From assembly GCA_000432775.1 (NCBI GenBank), contig HF990379.1:1-34197 (forward strand): a DNA stretch of 34,197 bases, given 5' to 3'. Made by a program: the position numbers and the translations under genes. Numbering within the stretch: the first letter of the stretch is position 1; every line of letters starts with the position of its first letter. The stretch comes from Alistipes sp. CAG:831 (lineage in GTDB: Bacteria; Bacteroidota; Bacteroidia; Bacteroidales; UBA932). Shown here in pieces: positions 7,724 to 16,181 of this stretch. A model generated the notes under the pieces. That model was not told the DNA's origin. It made no database searches and saw only the letters and a list, made by a program, of their open reading frames with translations.

Positions 7724-8783
7724 GGGGGTGGAGGACGATGTCGTCGTAGTAGGTGGATGAGAACGTGTTGCACCCGAAGATATGGTGCTCTCCGAATGCC
7801 CTGAACCTGGAGTAGAGGCTGTATTCAGCCTCCAGCGAGGCGTAGGTCATGGGACTGGGGCTCCAGTATTTCATCACCCAGATGTCCGCACCGATGCCTT
7901 CGCGCAGGACATTCTCGAACGACATATTGATGTTGGCCGAGGAGGCGGTGTTTCTGAAGATATACTCCGCTCCGGCGTCATGGTATATACGGGCCATGTA
8001 GCTGGCTCCTCCCGGCACGTCCCAGGACGCTCCGTACCGGCGCTCGGCCAGCAGGGTGGGGCGGTGTGAGTCTCCCCCGAGCGCCGAGATGTGGGCTGCC
8101 ACACTGTCCCTGATGCCGTTGTACTCTGCCTCCGCAGTCCGGAAGAGGGAATCCGCCCTGTCCGGACAGCCCAGAAGGGCTCCGAACAGCCTGACCCATT
8201 CGGTCCGGCCCAGGGGAGATGTCTCCATATAGTCCGCTGCCTCCACTATCGGGATACCCAGCTTGCCGGCCGCGCCGTATCCGCTGTTCTCGAACGGGGA
8301 TGCGATGATGACCTGTCCGCCGGCCTGGGCTATGCGCTCGATATTGGGGGACATGGAGTTGCCGCAGTCGGTGATGCTTCCGTCAGCGATACCTTTCTTT
8401 ATGGCCCCGCTGGTCATGTACTCCGGTTCGCAGACTCCGGTGATGCGGCCCGAGGCTCCCAGGGCATCGAGGATGGAGGCGTGTACTGAGGAGTAGACGA
8501 TAATATGGTCGATGGGAGTGCGGATTACGGTGCCCTGAGGGATTTCCTCCGGCTCCCGGTCTGTCCGGGGAATCAGGATATAGCGGTGCAGGATGCGGGC
8601 GGTGTCCCAGGGATTGGTGATCTCGGCGAGGGTGTATCCGTTACATTTCCTTATGTTGAGGTAGCGGGCATACTGCATTGTCCTGCCCGTTCCTTCTGTG
8701 TCCTTTCCGCCTGAGCCCGAGCATGAGATCAGTGCGGCTGACAGTATCGCCGCAACTGCGGCTCTCAGTAAAAATTTTGCCAT
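7710..8783 (-). CDS. ABC importer substrate-binding lipoprotein, 3' frameshifted
   Basis: This periplasmic binding protein of the BtuF/FepB type starts with a lipoprotein signal (AKFLLRAAVAAILSAALISC, cysteine as lipid anchor), so it is tethered in the periplasm. It would deliver iron chelate or cobamide to the FecCD-like permease and ATPase encoded convergently at 5.5-7.65 kb. As sequenced it has 357 aa and stops abruptly after HPRMDS. A one-base change in a homopolymer at 7724-7728 restores a normal end, giving about 381 aa that finish at 7637. The ATG at 8783 is chosen because the in-frame TTG at 8807 lies in the promoter -7 box. Confidence 0.88.
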   Translation of the reverse strand: MAKFLLRAAVAAILSAALISCSGSGGKDTEGTGRTMQYARYLNIRKCNGYTLAEITNPWDTARILHRYILIPRTDREPEEIPQGTVIRTPIDHIIVYSSVHASILDALGASGRITGVCEPEYMTSGAIKKGIADGSITDCGNSMSPNIERIAQAGGQVIIASPFENSGYGAAGKLGIPIVEAADYMETSPLGRTEWVRLFGALLGCPDRADSLFRTAEAEYNGIRDSVAAHISALGGDSHRPTLLAERRYGASWDVPGGASYMARIYHDAGAEYIFRNTASSANINMSFENVLREGIGADIWVMKYWSPSPMTYASLEAEYSLYSRFRAFGEHHIFGCNTFSSTYYDDIVLHPRMDS

Positions 8784-8804
8784 ATCGTTTCTATTGATGA
8801 GGAG

Positions 8805-8836
8805 CAAAGATATGGAATTACTGCTGTCGGTGCAAA
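8805..8836 (-). promoter_or_regulatory. Promoter of the substrate-binding protein gene
   Basis: On the minus strand TTTG (8833-8836), 20 bp and TATCTTTG (8805-8812) match the Bacteroidota consensus, 21 bp before the ATG at 8783. Confidence 0.7.
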
Positions 8837-8850
8837 TATGGGCGGCAGTG

Positions 8851-8881
8851 TTGTAGAAATGGTCTGCGAGGGCTATATTTG
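8851..8881 (+). promoter_or_regulatory. Promoter of the CDF transporter gene
   Basis: TTG (8851-8853), 20 bp and TATATTTG (8874-8881) match the Bacteroidota consensus, 18 bp before the ATG at 8900. It is back to back with the promoter of the substrate-binding protein gene. Confidence 0.65.
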
Positions 8882-8899
8882 CACTTTTTGACCGGAAAT

Positions 8900-9811
8900 A
8901 TGAAGAAGCAGAGAACCAATCAGAGCAGGATTCTTGCGGCCTCCTATGTAAGTATAGCCGGCAATGCCCTCCTGTCGGTGGCCAAGATTGTTACGGGAGC
9001 TGTGTCCGGAAGTTTCGCGGTACTGGGCGACGGTATCGATTCGGCTTCGGACGTGGCGGTGTCGGTGGTGATGATAGTCGCGGCCAAGGTCATGGGGCGG
9101 AGTCCCAACAAGAAATACGTCTACGGCTATGCCAAGGCCGAGTCAATAGCGACCAAGATACTGTCCATGCTCATTTTCTTCGCGGGGGCGGAGATGTTCA
9201 TATCGGCAGTGGAAAGCCTGTTCAGGCACGAGGAGAAAGTGATGCCGGGCACGGCTGCCGTATATGTGACGCTTTTCTCCATAGTGTGCAAGCTCCTGCT
9301 GTCCCTCTACCAGACCAAGGTGGGAAGACGCACCGGCTCCTCCATGCTGGTGGCCAACGGGGTCAATATGCGTAATGATGTCATTATCTCGCTCAGCGTG
9401 CTGGCCGGACTGTTCTTCTCTCTGGTACTGGAAATGCCTGTGCTTGACTCCGTGACCGCCCTGCTCGTGAGCTGCTTCATCATACGCTCGTCCATCAGGA
9501 TATTCATGGACTCCAATGTCGAGCTCATGGACGGGGTCAAGGATGTCTCGGTGTATCAGAAGATATTCGATGCCATCGGCAAGGTGGACGGCGTCAGCAA
9601 TCCGCACAGAGTCCGTTCCCGCAGTATCGGCGGCAAGTACATGATAACCCTGGATGTGGAGGCTGACGGCGGCATTACCCTTTCTCAGGCCCATGCCCTG
9701 GCTTCCCAGGTGGAGCAGAATATCCGTGACAGCATACCGGAGGTCTACGATATCGTCGTGCATGTAGAACCCCTTGGAACGCATCCTGAGGACGTGTTCG
9801 GGGTAAGGTGA
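8900..9811 (+). CDS. Cation diffusion facilitator transporter
   Basis: This 303-aa inner-membrane antiporter of the CDF family would export divalent metals (Zn, Fe, Mn or similar) using the proton gradient. Helix 2 carries the metal-site pair in LGDGIDSASDVAVS (DxxxD), and a later helix has NGVNMRNDVIISL, where Asn replaces the His of zinc-specific members; this may hint at Fe or Mn, but is not decisive. The C-terminal 90 residues (VDGVSNPHRVRSRSIGGKYM onward) form the cytoplasmic metallochaperone-like dimer domain. The first ATG is used; the in-frame TTG upstream is part of the promoter. Confidence 0.92.
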   Translation: MKKQRTNQSRILAASYVSIAGNALLSVAKIVTGAVSGSFAVLGDGIDSASDVAVSVVMIVAAKVMGRSPNKKYVYGYAKAESIATKILSMLIFFAGAEMFISAVESLFRHEEKVMPGTAAVYVTLFSIVCKLLLSLYQTKVGRRTGSSMLVANGVNMRNDVIISLSVLAGLFFSLVLEMPVLDSVTALLVSCFIIRSSIRIFMDSNVELMDGVKDVSVYQKIFDAIGKVDGVSNPHRVRSRSIGGKYMITLDVEADGGITLSQAHALASQVEQNIRDSIPEVYDIVVHVEPLGTHPEDVFGVR

Positions 9812-9847
9812 GGCGCGGTATGGCGTATGGCGGGGAGCCCGTGCCGG

Positions 9848-10417
9848 TTATTCGTCAAGTATCCCGCAGAGGGCGGCGAAGACATTCTCTATGGTGTCGT
9901 TGCCTTCGATCTCGCGGTAGTTGCCTTTGCCCTTGTAGTATGAGATGAGGGGTTCGGTCTTGTCGTGGTAGGTCGAGATACGGTTCTCGATGATGCTGCG
10001 GTCGGTGTCGTCCTTGCGGCCCTCGATCTGGGCACGGTGCAGGATGCGCTCGTACACCAGTTCATCGGGAAGGGTGAGGGAGAGGACGGCGTCTACCTTG
10101 CCTCCGAACTCGGTGAGCATGGCATCCAGGGCCTCTGCCTGGGCGATGGTGCGGGGGAATCCGTCGAAGAGGAAACCCGGAACATTCTGATTGGAGGCTA
10201 TCTTGTTGCGGATCATGCCTTCAACCACTTCGTCGGGGACGAGGTCACCGCGGTTGATCAGCTCGGCGGCTTTCTTTCCCAGTTCGGTGCCTGCGGCCAT
10301 TTCCTGACGCAGGAGGTCTCCTGTGGAGAGGTGGAGGTAGCTGTATTTATCGACGATCTGTTTGGCCTGGGTGCCCTTGCCTGCTCCCGGAGGACCGAAA
10401 AGAATGTAGTATTTCAT
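9848..10417 (-). CDS. adk: Adenylate kinase (short form)
   Basis: Adk interconverts ATP plus AMP with two ADP. The 189-aa protein has the P-loop GPPGAGKGTQ at residues 7-16, the AMP-binding segment LSTGDLLRQEM and the signature FLFDGFPRTIAQAEALD. The LID is short and has no zinc cysteines, as in the 190-residue class. It follows hpt by 23 bp on the same strand. In many Bacteroidales hpt-adk is followed by obg, but here the next gene downstream is convergent, so that arrangement is broken. Confidence 0.97.
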   Translation of the reverse strand: MKYYILFGPPGAGKGTQAKQIVDKYSYLHLSTGDLLRQEMAAGTELGKKAAELINRGDLVPDEVVEGMIRNKIASNQNVPGFLFDGFPRTIAQAEALDAMLTEFGGKVDAVLSLTLPDELVYERILHRAQIEGRKDDTDRSIIENRISTYHDKTEPLISYYKGKGNYREIEGNDTIENVFAALCGILDE

Positions 10418-10440
10418 GATATGTATCTGATATTAAAAGG

Positions 10441-10980
10441 TTAGTCCACGATGTATATGTCAGGATACTGCCGCCCGAGCTGGTCGTAATCCAGTCCGAA
10501 ACCGACGATGAACTCGTTCCCTATCTCCATTGCGTGGTAGTCTATCTTTACGGAACCCTTGTATGCCGCCGGTTTCAGGAACAGGGTACATACCCGGATG
10601 TCCCGGACTCCCTGGGCCTGAAGCATCGCATACATGTCGGTAATCGTCCTGCCGGAGTCGACTATGTCCTCCACTATGATTACCTGCCTTCCCTTCAGGC
10701 TGTCGGACACGCCTATGAGCTGCTTTACCTGGCCTGTGGACGATGTCCCGCAGTAGGATGACAGCTTGACGAATGACAGCTCGCAGGGGAAGTCTATGTA
10801 CTTCATGAGCGAGGCAGTGAACATGAATGAGCCGTTGAGTACGCTCAGAAAGACGGGGGGCTCGGCTGAGCCGCGGTAGTCGAGGTTGATGCGTCCGGCT
10901 GTCTCCCGGATGGCCGATTCAATCTTCTCATTGGGAATGAAAAGCTTGAAGTACTTGTCGTGAAGTTTTATCCTGTCCAT
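10441..10980 (-). CDS. hpt: Hypoxanthine phosphoribosyltransferase
   Basis: This 179-aa salvage enzyme converts hypoxanthine (and usually guanine) plus PRPP to IMP or GMP. The PRPP-binding motif is IIVEDIVDSGRTI, and the active-site loop region LSFVKLSSYCGTSSTGQV and the C-terminal FIVGFGLDYDQLGRQYPDI are typical. The ATG at 10980 gives the usual length. A TAnnTTTG box ends only 4 bp upstream of it, which suggests a leaderless or nearly leaderless mRNA. It is co-oriented with adk and divergent from purE. Confidence 0.95.
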   Translation of the reverse strand: MDRIKLHDKYFKLFIPNEKIESAIRETAGRINLDYRGSAEPPVFLSVLNGSFMFTASLMKYIDFPCELSFVKLSSYCGTSSTGQVKQLIGVSDSLKGRQVIIVEDIVDSGRTITDMYAMLQAQGVRDIRVCTLFLKPAAYKGSVKIDYHAMEIGNEFIVGFGLDYDQLGRQYPDIYIVD

Positions 10981-10984
10981 GGTG

Positions 10985-10992
10985 CAAAAGTA
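10985..10992 (-). promoter_or_regulatory. hpt -7 box
   Basis: TACTTTTG on the minus strand fits TAnnTTTG. It ends 4 bp before the hpt ATG, and no good -33 element is visible. Confidence 0.4.
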
Positions 10993-11026
10993 CGTCAAAA
11001 AATGGAGAAATGACGTTTTTTCTGAT

Positions 11027-11034
11027 TAAATTTG
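11027..11034 (+). promoter_or_regulatory. purE -7 box
   Basis: TAAATTTG fits the Bacteroidota -7 box and lies 28 bp before the purE ATG. No clear TTTG is found 19-21 bp upstream, so the match is partial. Confidence 0.45.
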
Positions 11035-11062
11035 CCATCGGACAATCTAACTGGAAAAAGAC

Positions 11063-11578
11063 ATGAAACCACTCGTATCTATTATCATGGGAAGTACCTC
11101 CGACATGCCGGTCATGAAGGCAGCCGCGGAGTTTCTCGATTCTATGGAAATACCTTTTGAAATCAATGCGCTCTCGGCTCACAGGGTGCCGGTGCAGGTA
11201 ATGCAGTTCGCGACCGCCGCGAAGGAGCGGGGCATCAAGGTCATCATCGCAGGAGCCGGCGGAGCCGCCCATCTTCCGGGTGTCATCGCCGCCTATACCC
11301 CCGTGCCGGTTATCGGAGTGCCCATCAAGTCCTCCAACTCTATTGACGGGTGGGACTCGATACTCTCCATTCTCCAGATGCCCTCCGGCATACCCGTAGC
11401 CACTGTAGCCCTGGACGGAGCGAAGAATGCGGCTATCCTTGCCGCGCAGATACTGGCCGCCGGCGATCCGGCAGTCATGGAGAAGGTAGTGGCTTTCAAG
11501 CAGGACCTGGCCTCGAAGATAGAGAAGGCCAACAGGGAGCTGCGTGAGGTAAAGTACAAGTTCAAAGTGGACGAATGA
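11063..11578 (+). CDS. purE: N5-carboxyaminoimidazole ribonucleotide mutase (class I PurE)
   Basis: PurE moves the carboxyl group of N5-CAIR to give CAIR in purine synthesis. The 171-aa length and the conserved MGSTSDMPVM (residues 10-19), LSAHRVP and AGAGGAAHLPGVIAAYT segments identify the class I bacterial type, whose catalytic His is in the SAHR motif. It is divergent from hpt, so de novo and salvage purine genes share one intergenic region. The HhH/barrel gene follows after 37 bp and may be co-transcribed. Confidence 0.96.
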   Translation: MKPLVSIIMGSTSDMPVMKAAAEFLDSMEIPFEINALSAHRVPVQVMQFATAAKERGIKVIIAGAGGAAHLPGVIAAYTPVPVIGVPIKSSNSIDGWDSILSILQMPSGIPVATVALDGAKNAAILAAQILAAGDPAVMEKVVAFKQDLASKIEKANRELREVKYKFKVDE

Positions 11579-11615
11579 CCATGTAGACTGAAATCTTAAA
11601 TTCGATAGAATAGAC

Positions 11616-13562
11616 ATGTTGTGCAGGAGAAATGAAGGGAAGACAGCGAAATCAGGGGCCGCCCTTCTCGGGGCGGCTTTTTTGTTGCTGTCAGGCAGCC
11701 CTCTGGAGGCCCAGGAACTGCCCGGCGGAATAGTCCGCATGATAGAGACACAGTGCGAGGACGGCAATGGAGACCCGGAGGCTCTCGCGGAGTATTTTAT
11801 GGAACTGATCCGAAGGCCGCTGGATATCAACACGGCGGACAGGGAGGCGCTTGAGGCGTTTCCGCTGCTCACTCCGTTTATGGTGGTCAGCCTGCTGGAG
11901 TACCGTCGGGAATTCGGTCCCGTGTCCTCCTCGGGAGAGCTGGCGCTGGTGGACGGATTCGATGCTGCGGCGGTGGAGGAGATGCTGCCGTTCGTGACAT
12001 TCGGCCCGACGGAGCTAAAGGGGCAGGACCTGGGGAACCTCAGTCTCTCCGGCAGACTGACAATGAGAACCAGGTATATTCTGGAGCGGGAAGGAGAGGA
12101 GGTTCAGGGCCTGCCCGTCCCTCTGTATGCGAAGTACCGCATGGAGCTGGGAGAGCATTTCTCCGTAGGGATGACCCTGGAAAGCGACCGGGGAGAGAGG
12201 GATTTCCCGGATTTTTATTCGGTCCACCTGGAGGCTGCCGATATCCGTATCTCCCGGGATGGACGGTACAGGTTGAAGTCGGTGGTCGTCGGAGATTATT
12301 CCCTCCGTTTCGGACAGGGACTGGTGCTGTGGAACTCCTTTTCCCTCTCCGGACTCCCGTCCCCTTCCGCGGCTGTCCGCAGAGAGGCCGGAATACGGCC
12401 CTACACGTCCTCGGATGAGAACCGCTATTTTCATGGAGCGGGGGTTACGTTTGGATTCCCGGAGGGGGTGGAGGCATCCGTTTTCTATTCCAGCAACGGT
12501 CAGGATGCCAGGATCGAAGGGGAATATTTCGTCACCAAGCCGGAGGATGGTATCCATGATACGGAAGCACTCCGGAAGGCCCGGAACGCTCTGAGGGAAG
12601 AGGCAGTCGGGGGCAATCTCTCCTGGCGCTGCTCCTGGTTGAAGGCCGGAGTCACTGCTGCCGCCTACCGCTACGACCATTCTGACGGCCGCCGCACCTC
12701 ATATTACAATGAGCATCTGCGCTATGACGGATGGTGGTGCAATGTCTCTGCGGACTGGCTCCTGTCCCTCAGAGGACTGAGGATTTTCGGAGAGGCTGCC
12801 CTGGATTTTGCCGGGGCCTTCGCCGGTATCGCGGGAGCCGTCTGCCCGTTCTCTTCCTCCCTGGAGGCCTCGCTGCTCTACCGCTATTATTCTCCCCGGT
12901 ATATCGCCTCTCATGCCGGAGCCTACTGCCGGAGCAATGTGAACAACGAGCACGGGGCTTCCGCGGCCCTCCGCTGGTCGCCCGGCCGGGATGTTACGCT
13001 CTCGGTCTTATTGGAATACACTCATTTCCCCTGGGCGCGTTTCGGAGTGAGGGAGGCATCTTCTTCCCTGAAGGGGGCCCTGGAGTGCGGATGGACTGTC
13101 TCGGAGGAGCATTCCTTGTTCGCCAAGGTCAGCGGGACTTATGACAATGGCCGGGGTACCCGTCTGCTGCGCTTGCGTCTGGGATACGGTTACGGAAAGG
13201 AGACCGGCTTTCATGCGGCTTCCAGACTCGAGGGGAGCAGTGCCGGGAACGGCTCTTTTGGAGGGCTGGTTTACCAGGAGGGCGGATACCGCTCGTCTTC
13301 CGGCCGGTGGAGGGTGTGCATGAGGGCCACGCTGTTCTTTGCGGAGGACTGGGATGCGCGGATATACTGCTATGAGCAGGATATGCCCGGGACATTCTCT
13401 GTGCCGGCTTATTATGGAAAAGGAACGGGCCTGTATGCCGTTGTTGCGTACAGACCCGTCAGGTGGTTGAGTGTCAATTTCAAATGTTCTGTCACGAAGT
13501 ATTTCGGCGACCCTGCCCGGGACGACCTTGGGCTGAGGCTTCAGGTTACTGTGCCTTTTTGA
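11616..13562 (+). CDS. Helix-hairpin-helix / outer-membrane beta-barrel protein
   Basis: This 648-aa exported protein has a signal peptide ending near SPLEAQ (about residue 32). A ComEA-like helix-hairpin-helix region follows at about residues 68-128, with DINTADREALEAFPLLTPFM and VDGFDAAAVEEMLPF as the two hairpins. The remaining 500 residues alternate aromatic and polar residues (for example GDYSLRFGQGLVLWNSFSLS) and end in LRLQVTVPF, the terminal Phe typical of outer-membrane barrels. Bacteroidota carry many such fusions; their role is not established and DNA uptake is only a guess from ComEA. Its 3' end overlaps the convergent transglycosylase gene by 17 bp. Confidence 0.8.
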   Translation: MLCRRNEGKTAKSGAALLGAAFLLLSGSPLEAQELPGGIVRMIETQCEDGNGDPEALAEYFMELIRRPLDINTADREALEAFPLLTPFMVVSLLEYRREFGPVSSSGELALVDGFDAAAVEEMLPFVTFGPTELKGQDLGNLSLSGRLTMRTRYILEREGEEVQGLPVPLYAKYRMELGEHFSVGMTLESDRGERDFPDFYSVHLEAADIRISRDGRYRLKSVVVGDYSLRFGQGLVLWNSFSLSGLPSPSAAVRREAGIRPYTSSDENRYFHGAGVTFGFPEGVEASVFYSSNGQDARIEGEYFVTKPEDGIHDTEALRKARNALREEAVGGNLSWRCSWLKAGVTAAAYRYDHSDGRRTSYYNEHLRYDGWWCNVSADWLLSLRGLRIFGEAALDFAGAFAGIAGAVCPFSSSLEASLLYRYYSPRYIASHAGAYCRSNVNNEHGASAALRWSPGRDVTLSVLLEYTHFPWARFGVREASSSLKGALECGWTVSEEHSLFAKVSGTYDNGRGTRLLRLRLGYGYGKETGFHAASRLEGSSAGNGSFGGLVYQEGGYRSSSGRWRVCMRATLFFAEDWDARIYCYEQDMPGTFSVPAYYGKGTGLYAVVAYRPVRWLSVNFKCSVTKYFGDPARDDLGLRLQVTVPF

Positions 13563-15240
13563 TGCGGAGCTTCTTGCCGGGGTATATCTTGCTGTTCTTG
13601 CTCAGGCCGTTCAGCTCCATGAGGTCGTTCATGGTCACGCCGCTGAATTTGCGGGAGATATCCCAGAGATTGTCTCCGGAGCGGACGGTGTAGATTATGT
13701 ATCCGTCGGATACAGTGGTGGCCGGCTTGCTGCTGCCGGAACCGTTCTGGGACGTGGCCGCCGGGCCGCGGTTGTTGGTGTAGATTACCAGACGCTGTCC
13801 GATACGTATCTTTGTGCCTATGCCGTTCCATCTCTGGATGTTGCGTACCGATACCCCGTAGCGGAGGGCGATATGGCTGAGTGTCTCTCCGCTCTTGACG
13901 CGGTGCACTATGCGTGCGGCATCAGCCGAGACCCCCTGCTGTATCTTCTTGAGGGCGGCCGGGCTGAAATATACGGAATCATTGTAGGCGTATATCTCTG
14001 CCTCGTGGTCTATGAAGGAGTTGGTGTACTGATAGGGGAGCTGGAGGATGTATTCCTTCTCGGTGCCCGGGATGATGTCGTGGAGGTACTGCGGATTGTG
14101 GGTACGGAGCTCGTCCATGCTTGCTCCTGTATAGTGGGCTATCTGCTCGAAGTGGAGCATCTTGTTGATCTTCAATGTATCGGTGTGAGGAGGCATGGGG
14201 ATGTAGTCCGGAGTGAGGTTGTGCTCCTTGTAGTACTTCATTGCATAAAGCGCAGCGAAGAACGAGGGGACGTAGCCGCGGGTCTCGCGGGGCAGGTAAG
14301 GGTAGATCTCCCAGAAGTCCTTGGAGCCTCCGGACCGGCGGATGGCCTTGTTGACGTTGCCGGCTCCGCAGTTGTACGAGGCGATGGCCAGATTCCAGTC
14401 TCCGAAGATCAGGTAGGAGTCACGCAGATAGCGGGCTGCTGCGTCTGCGGAGGCTATGGGGTCGAAACGCTCGTCGACGTAGGAGTTGATGGTAAGACCG
14501 TAGCGCCGTGCAGTGGAGTACATGAACTGCCACATGCCCTTGGCCCTGGCCCTGGATACTGCCTTTGCGTTGAGGGCGGATTCGATGACTGCCATGGCCG
14601 TCAGCTCCAGGGGCAGGTCGTATTTGTCGAATATCTCCTCGAATATGGGTATGTAGTAGGTGGAGAGCCCCAGGATGCGCTCCATCTTCTCAGGCATGCG
14701 CTGGGTGTAGTAGATGATGTGGTTGCGTATTATGCTGTTGTATGGTACTGAGATGAAGGAGTTCAGTTTCTGCAGTCTCTCGATATACACTGAGTCCGGA
14801 ATATCCGAGGTCATGACTATGGTGTCGATATCGGAGGGCTCGATGTCCATGAGGTTGAGGTTGCGGCGCTGGTACCACAGGCTCAGCAGGGAGTCAATGG
14901 TGACCGGTACGGTGTCGGAGGGAGCGAACCTGTCCAGGCCCGTGGCCTCTATGAATCCGTAGCTGACAGTGTCGCTCCCGCCGGCCTGGACGTCCTCCAT
15001 GGCCAGGGCCTCATTGGCCAGCCACAGGCTGTCGAGCTGCATCTGCAGCAGGGCATTGGCTCTGAGCAGGGAGTCTCTCTGTCTCAGCAGGCTCTTCCTG
15101 GTAGTGTTGTCGGCTTTAAGGGTGATGGTGTATTTGTGCCTGTCCTTAGCCGGCTTGACGTCCTTCTCAGGACCGTCGGTCATGGCGGCCAGGGACAAGG
15201 CCGTAAAAGACATGAGTAACAGTGTCAGTAATCTCTTCAT
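13546..15240 (-). CDS. MltD-like lytic transglycosylase with two LysM domains
   Basis: This 564-aa exported enzyme cuts peptidoglycan glycan strands. A signal peptide (residues 1-20) precedes a disordered region, then an SLT domain with the catalytic Glu in VIESALNAKAVSRARAKGMW and the downstream IASYNCGAGNVNKAI motif. Two C-terminal LysM repeats (VKSGETLSHIALRYGVS and VRSGDNLWDISRKFSGV) bind peptidoglycan. It is the last gene of parA-parB-DUF5683-transglycosylase, 9 bp after its neighbour, which suggests coordinated expression of chromosome partition and wall remodelling genes. Confidence 0.93.
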   Translation of the reverse strand: MKRLLTLLLMSFTALSLAAMTDGPEKDVKPAKDRHKYTITLKADNTTRKSLLRQRDSLLRANALLQMQLDSLWLANEALAMEDVQAGGSDTVSYGFIEATGLDRFAPSDTVPVTIDSLLSLWYQRRNLNLMDIEPSDIDTIVMTSDIPDSVYIERLQKLNSFISVPYNSIIRNHIIYYTQRMPEKMERILGLSTYYIPIFEEIFDKYDLPLELTAMAVIESALNAKAVSRARAKGMWQFMYSTARRYGLTINSYVDERFDPIASADAAARYLRDSYLIFGDWNLAIASYNCGAGNVNKAIRRSGGSKDFWEIYPYLPRETRGYVPSFFAALYAMKYYKEHNLTPDYIPMPPHTDTLKINKMLHFEQIAHYTGASMDELRTHNPQYLHDIIPGTEKEYILQLPYQYTNSFIDHEAEIYAYNDSVYFSPAALKKIQQGVSADAARIVHRVKSGETLSHIALRYGVSVRNIQRWNGIGTKIRIGQRLVIYTNNRGPAATSQNGSGSSKPATTVSDGYIIYTVRSGDNLWDISRKFSGVTMNDLMELNGLSKNSKIYPGKKLRIKKAQ

Positions 15241-15249
15241 CTTGTTCTG

Positions 15250-16164
15250 CTAAAATTTAAATTTCATCTGTACGCCCACGGCACTTCCGGCAGGGACCAC
15301 GGAGGCGTAGTTGGTGGTGAACTCGTAGTTGAGCGGCTCGATTATGGCTGGCTCGACATTCATGCTGATATTCTGGTTGACATCGAACTCGCTCATGGTG
15401 GCGAATACGTCTGCGTCAATTACCTGAAGCAGGTATATGACTACTGTCGCTACTATTGAATAGTCCCTGTACCGCCGGTAATAGTCCCTGTAGTACTGGA
15501 GATTGTCCACTGACAGGCTCCCCTCGTAGTTGCCGTTGGCAGAGGTGGCCTCCCTGTAATCGCTTTGAAATCTTTTGTACTGAAGGTCATTGTAATACCA
15601 GAAATAGCCCGCGGCCGCCAGTCCGCCGTAGTAGATAGGCAGTTTCCAATATTCCTTGTTATAGATCTGTCCCAGTCCTGGCAGCAGGGCGGAATAGATG
15701 GTGGCTCTGCCCGGAAGATGGTCCCGGTAGGACTTGTAGCAGACGGCTCCGTCCAGCATCTGGCCCCAGTAGAAAACGGCTGCGCCTATGAAGAATAGGT
15801 TGCGGGCCAGGCGGTCCGATTCGCTTCCTGTCTTCTTGAACTGGGAGTTGTAGTAGATGCCTCCGCCCAGCATTCCTCCTATGCCGGCGTAGATGACTGG
15901 CAGTTTCCAGTAGTCCTTGTTGTATATCTGGGCTGTTCCGGGAAGTATCACTGAGCCTCCGAGCATCCAGCCGATGGCCATTGTGTCCCTGTGGGAGAGT
16001 GAGTTGAAATACCGTTTGAGGGTATAGGAAGAGTATGTGGTGCTGTCCGACGTGCTGCCGGATGACTGTGTACCGCTCCCCTGCTGGCCTGTGGCGAACT
16101 GAGCCGACAGCCTGCCTGCGGGAATGAGAATCAGCAGCAATGCTATTAAAACTGTCTTCCGCAC
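15250..16164 (-). CDS. DUF5683 domain protein
   Basis: This 304-aa protein has an N-terminal signal peptide ending near LSAQF. It contains two copies of one module: PGTAQIYNKDYWKLPVIYAG (near residue 75) and PGLGQIYNKEYWKLPIYYGG (near residue 170), each followed by hydrophobic, glycine-rich helices. The duplicated module is the hallmark of DUF5683, often found beside parAB in Bacteroidales. Function is unknown; the C-terminus (VQMKFKF) has an outer-membrane-like ending. It sits 17 bp after parB and 9 bp before the transglycosylase. Confidence 0.82.
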   Translation of the reverse strand: MRKTVLIALLLILIPAGRLSAQFATGQQGSGTQSSGSTSDSTTYSSYTLKRYFNSLSHRDTMAIGWMLGGSVILPGTAQIYNKDYWKLPVIYAGIGGMLGGGIYYNSQFKKTGSESDRLARNLFFIGAAVFYWGQMLDGAVCYKSYRDHLPGRATIYSALLPGLGQIYNKEYWKLPIYYGGLAAAGYFWYYNDLQYKRFQSDYREATSANGNYEGSLSVDNLQYYRDYYRRYRDYSIVATVVIYLLQVIDADVFATMSEFDVNQNISMNVEPAIIEPLNYEFTTNYASVVPAGSAVGVQMKFKF

Positions 16165-16181
16165 CTGTTTTCCTTTATTTT

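Noticed and set aside
8785..8807. Upstream in-frame TTG start for the binding protein (similar cases before purB, tmk, CDF, hpt and the Cof-type HAD gene)
   Set aside because: In each case the TTG falls in or next to a TAnnTTTG promoter box, and family alignments favour the downstream ATG.
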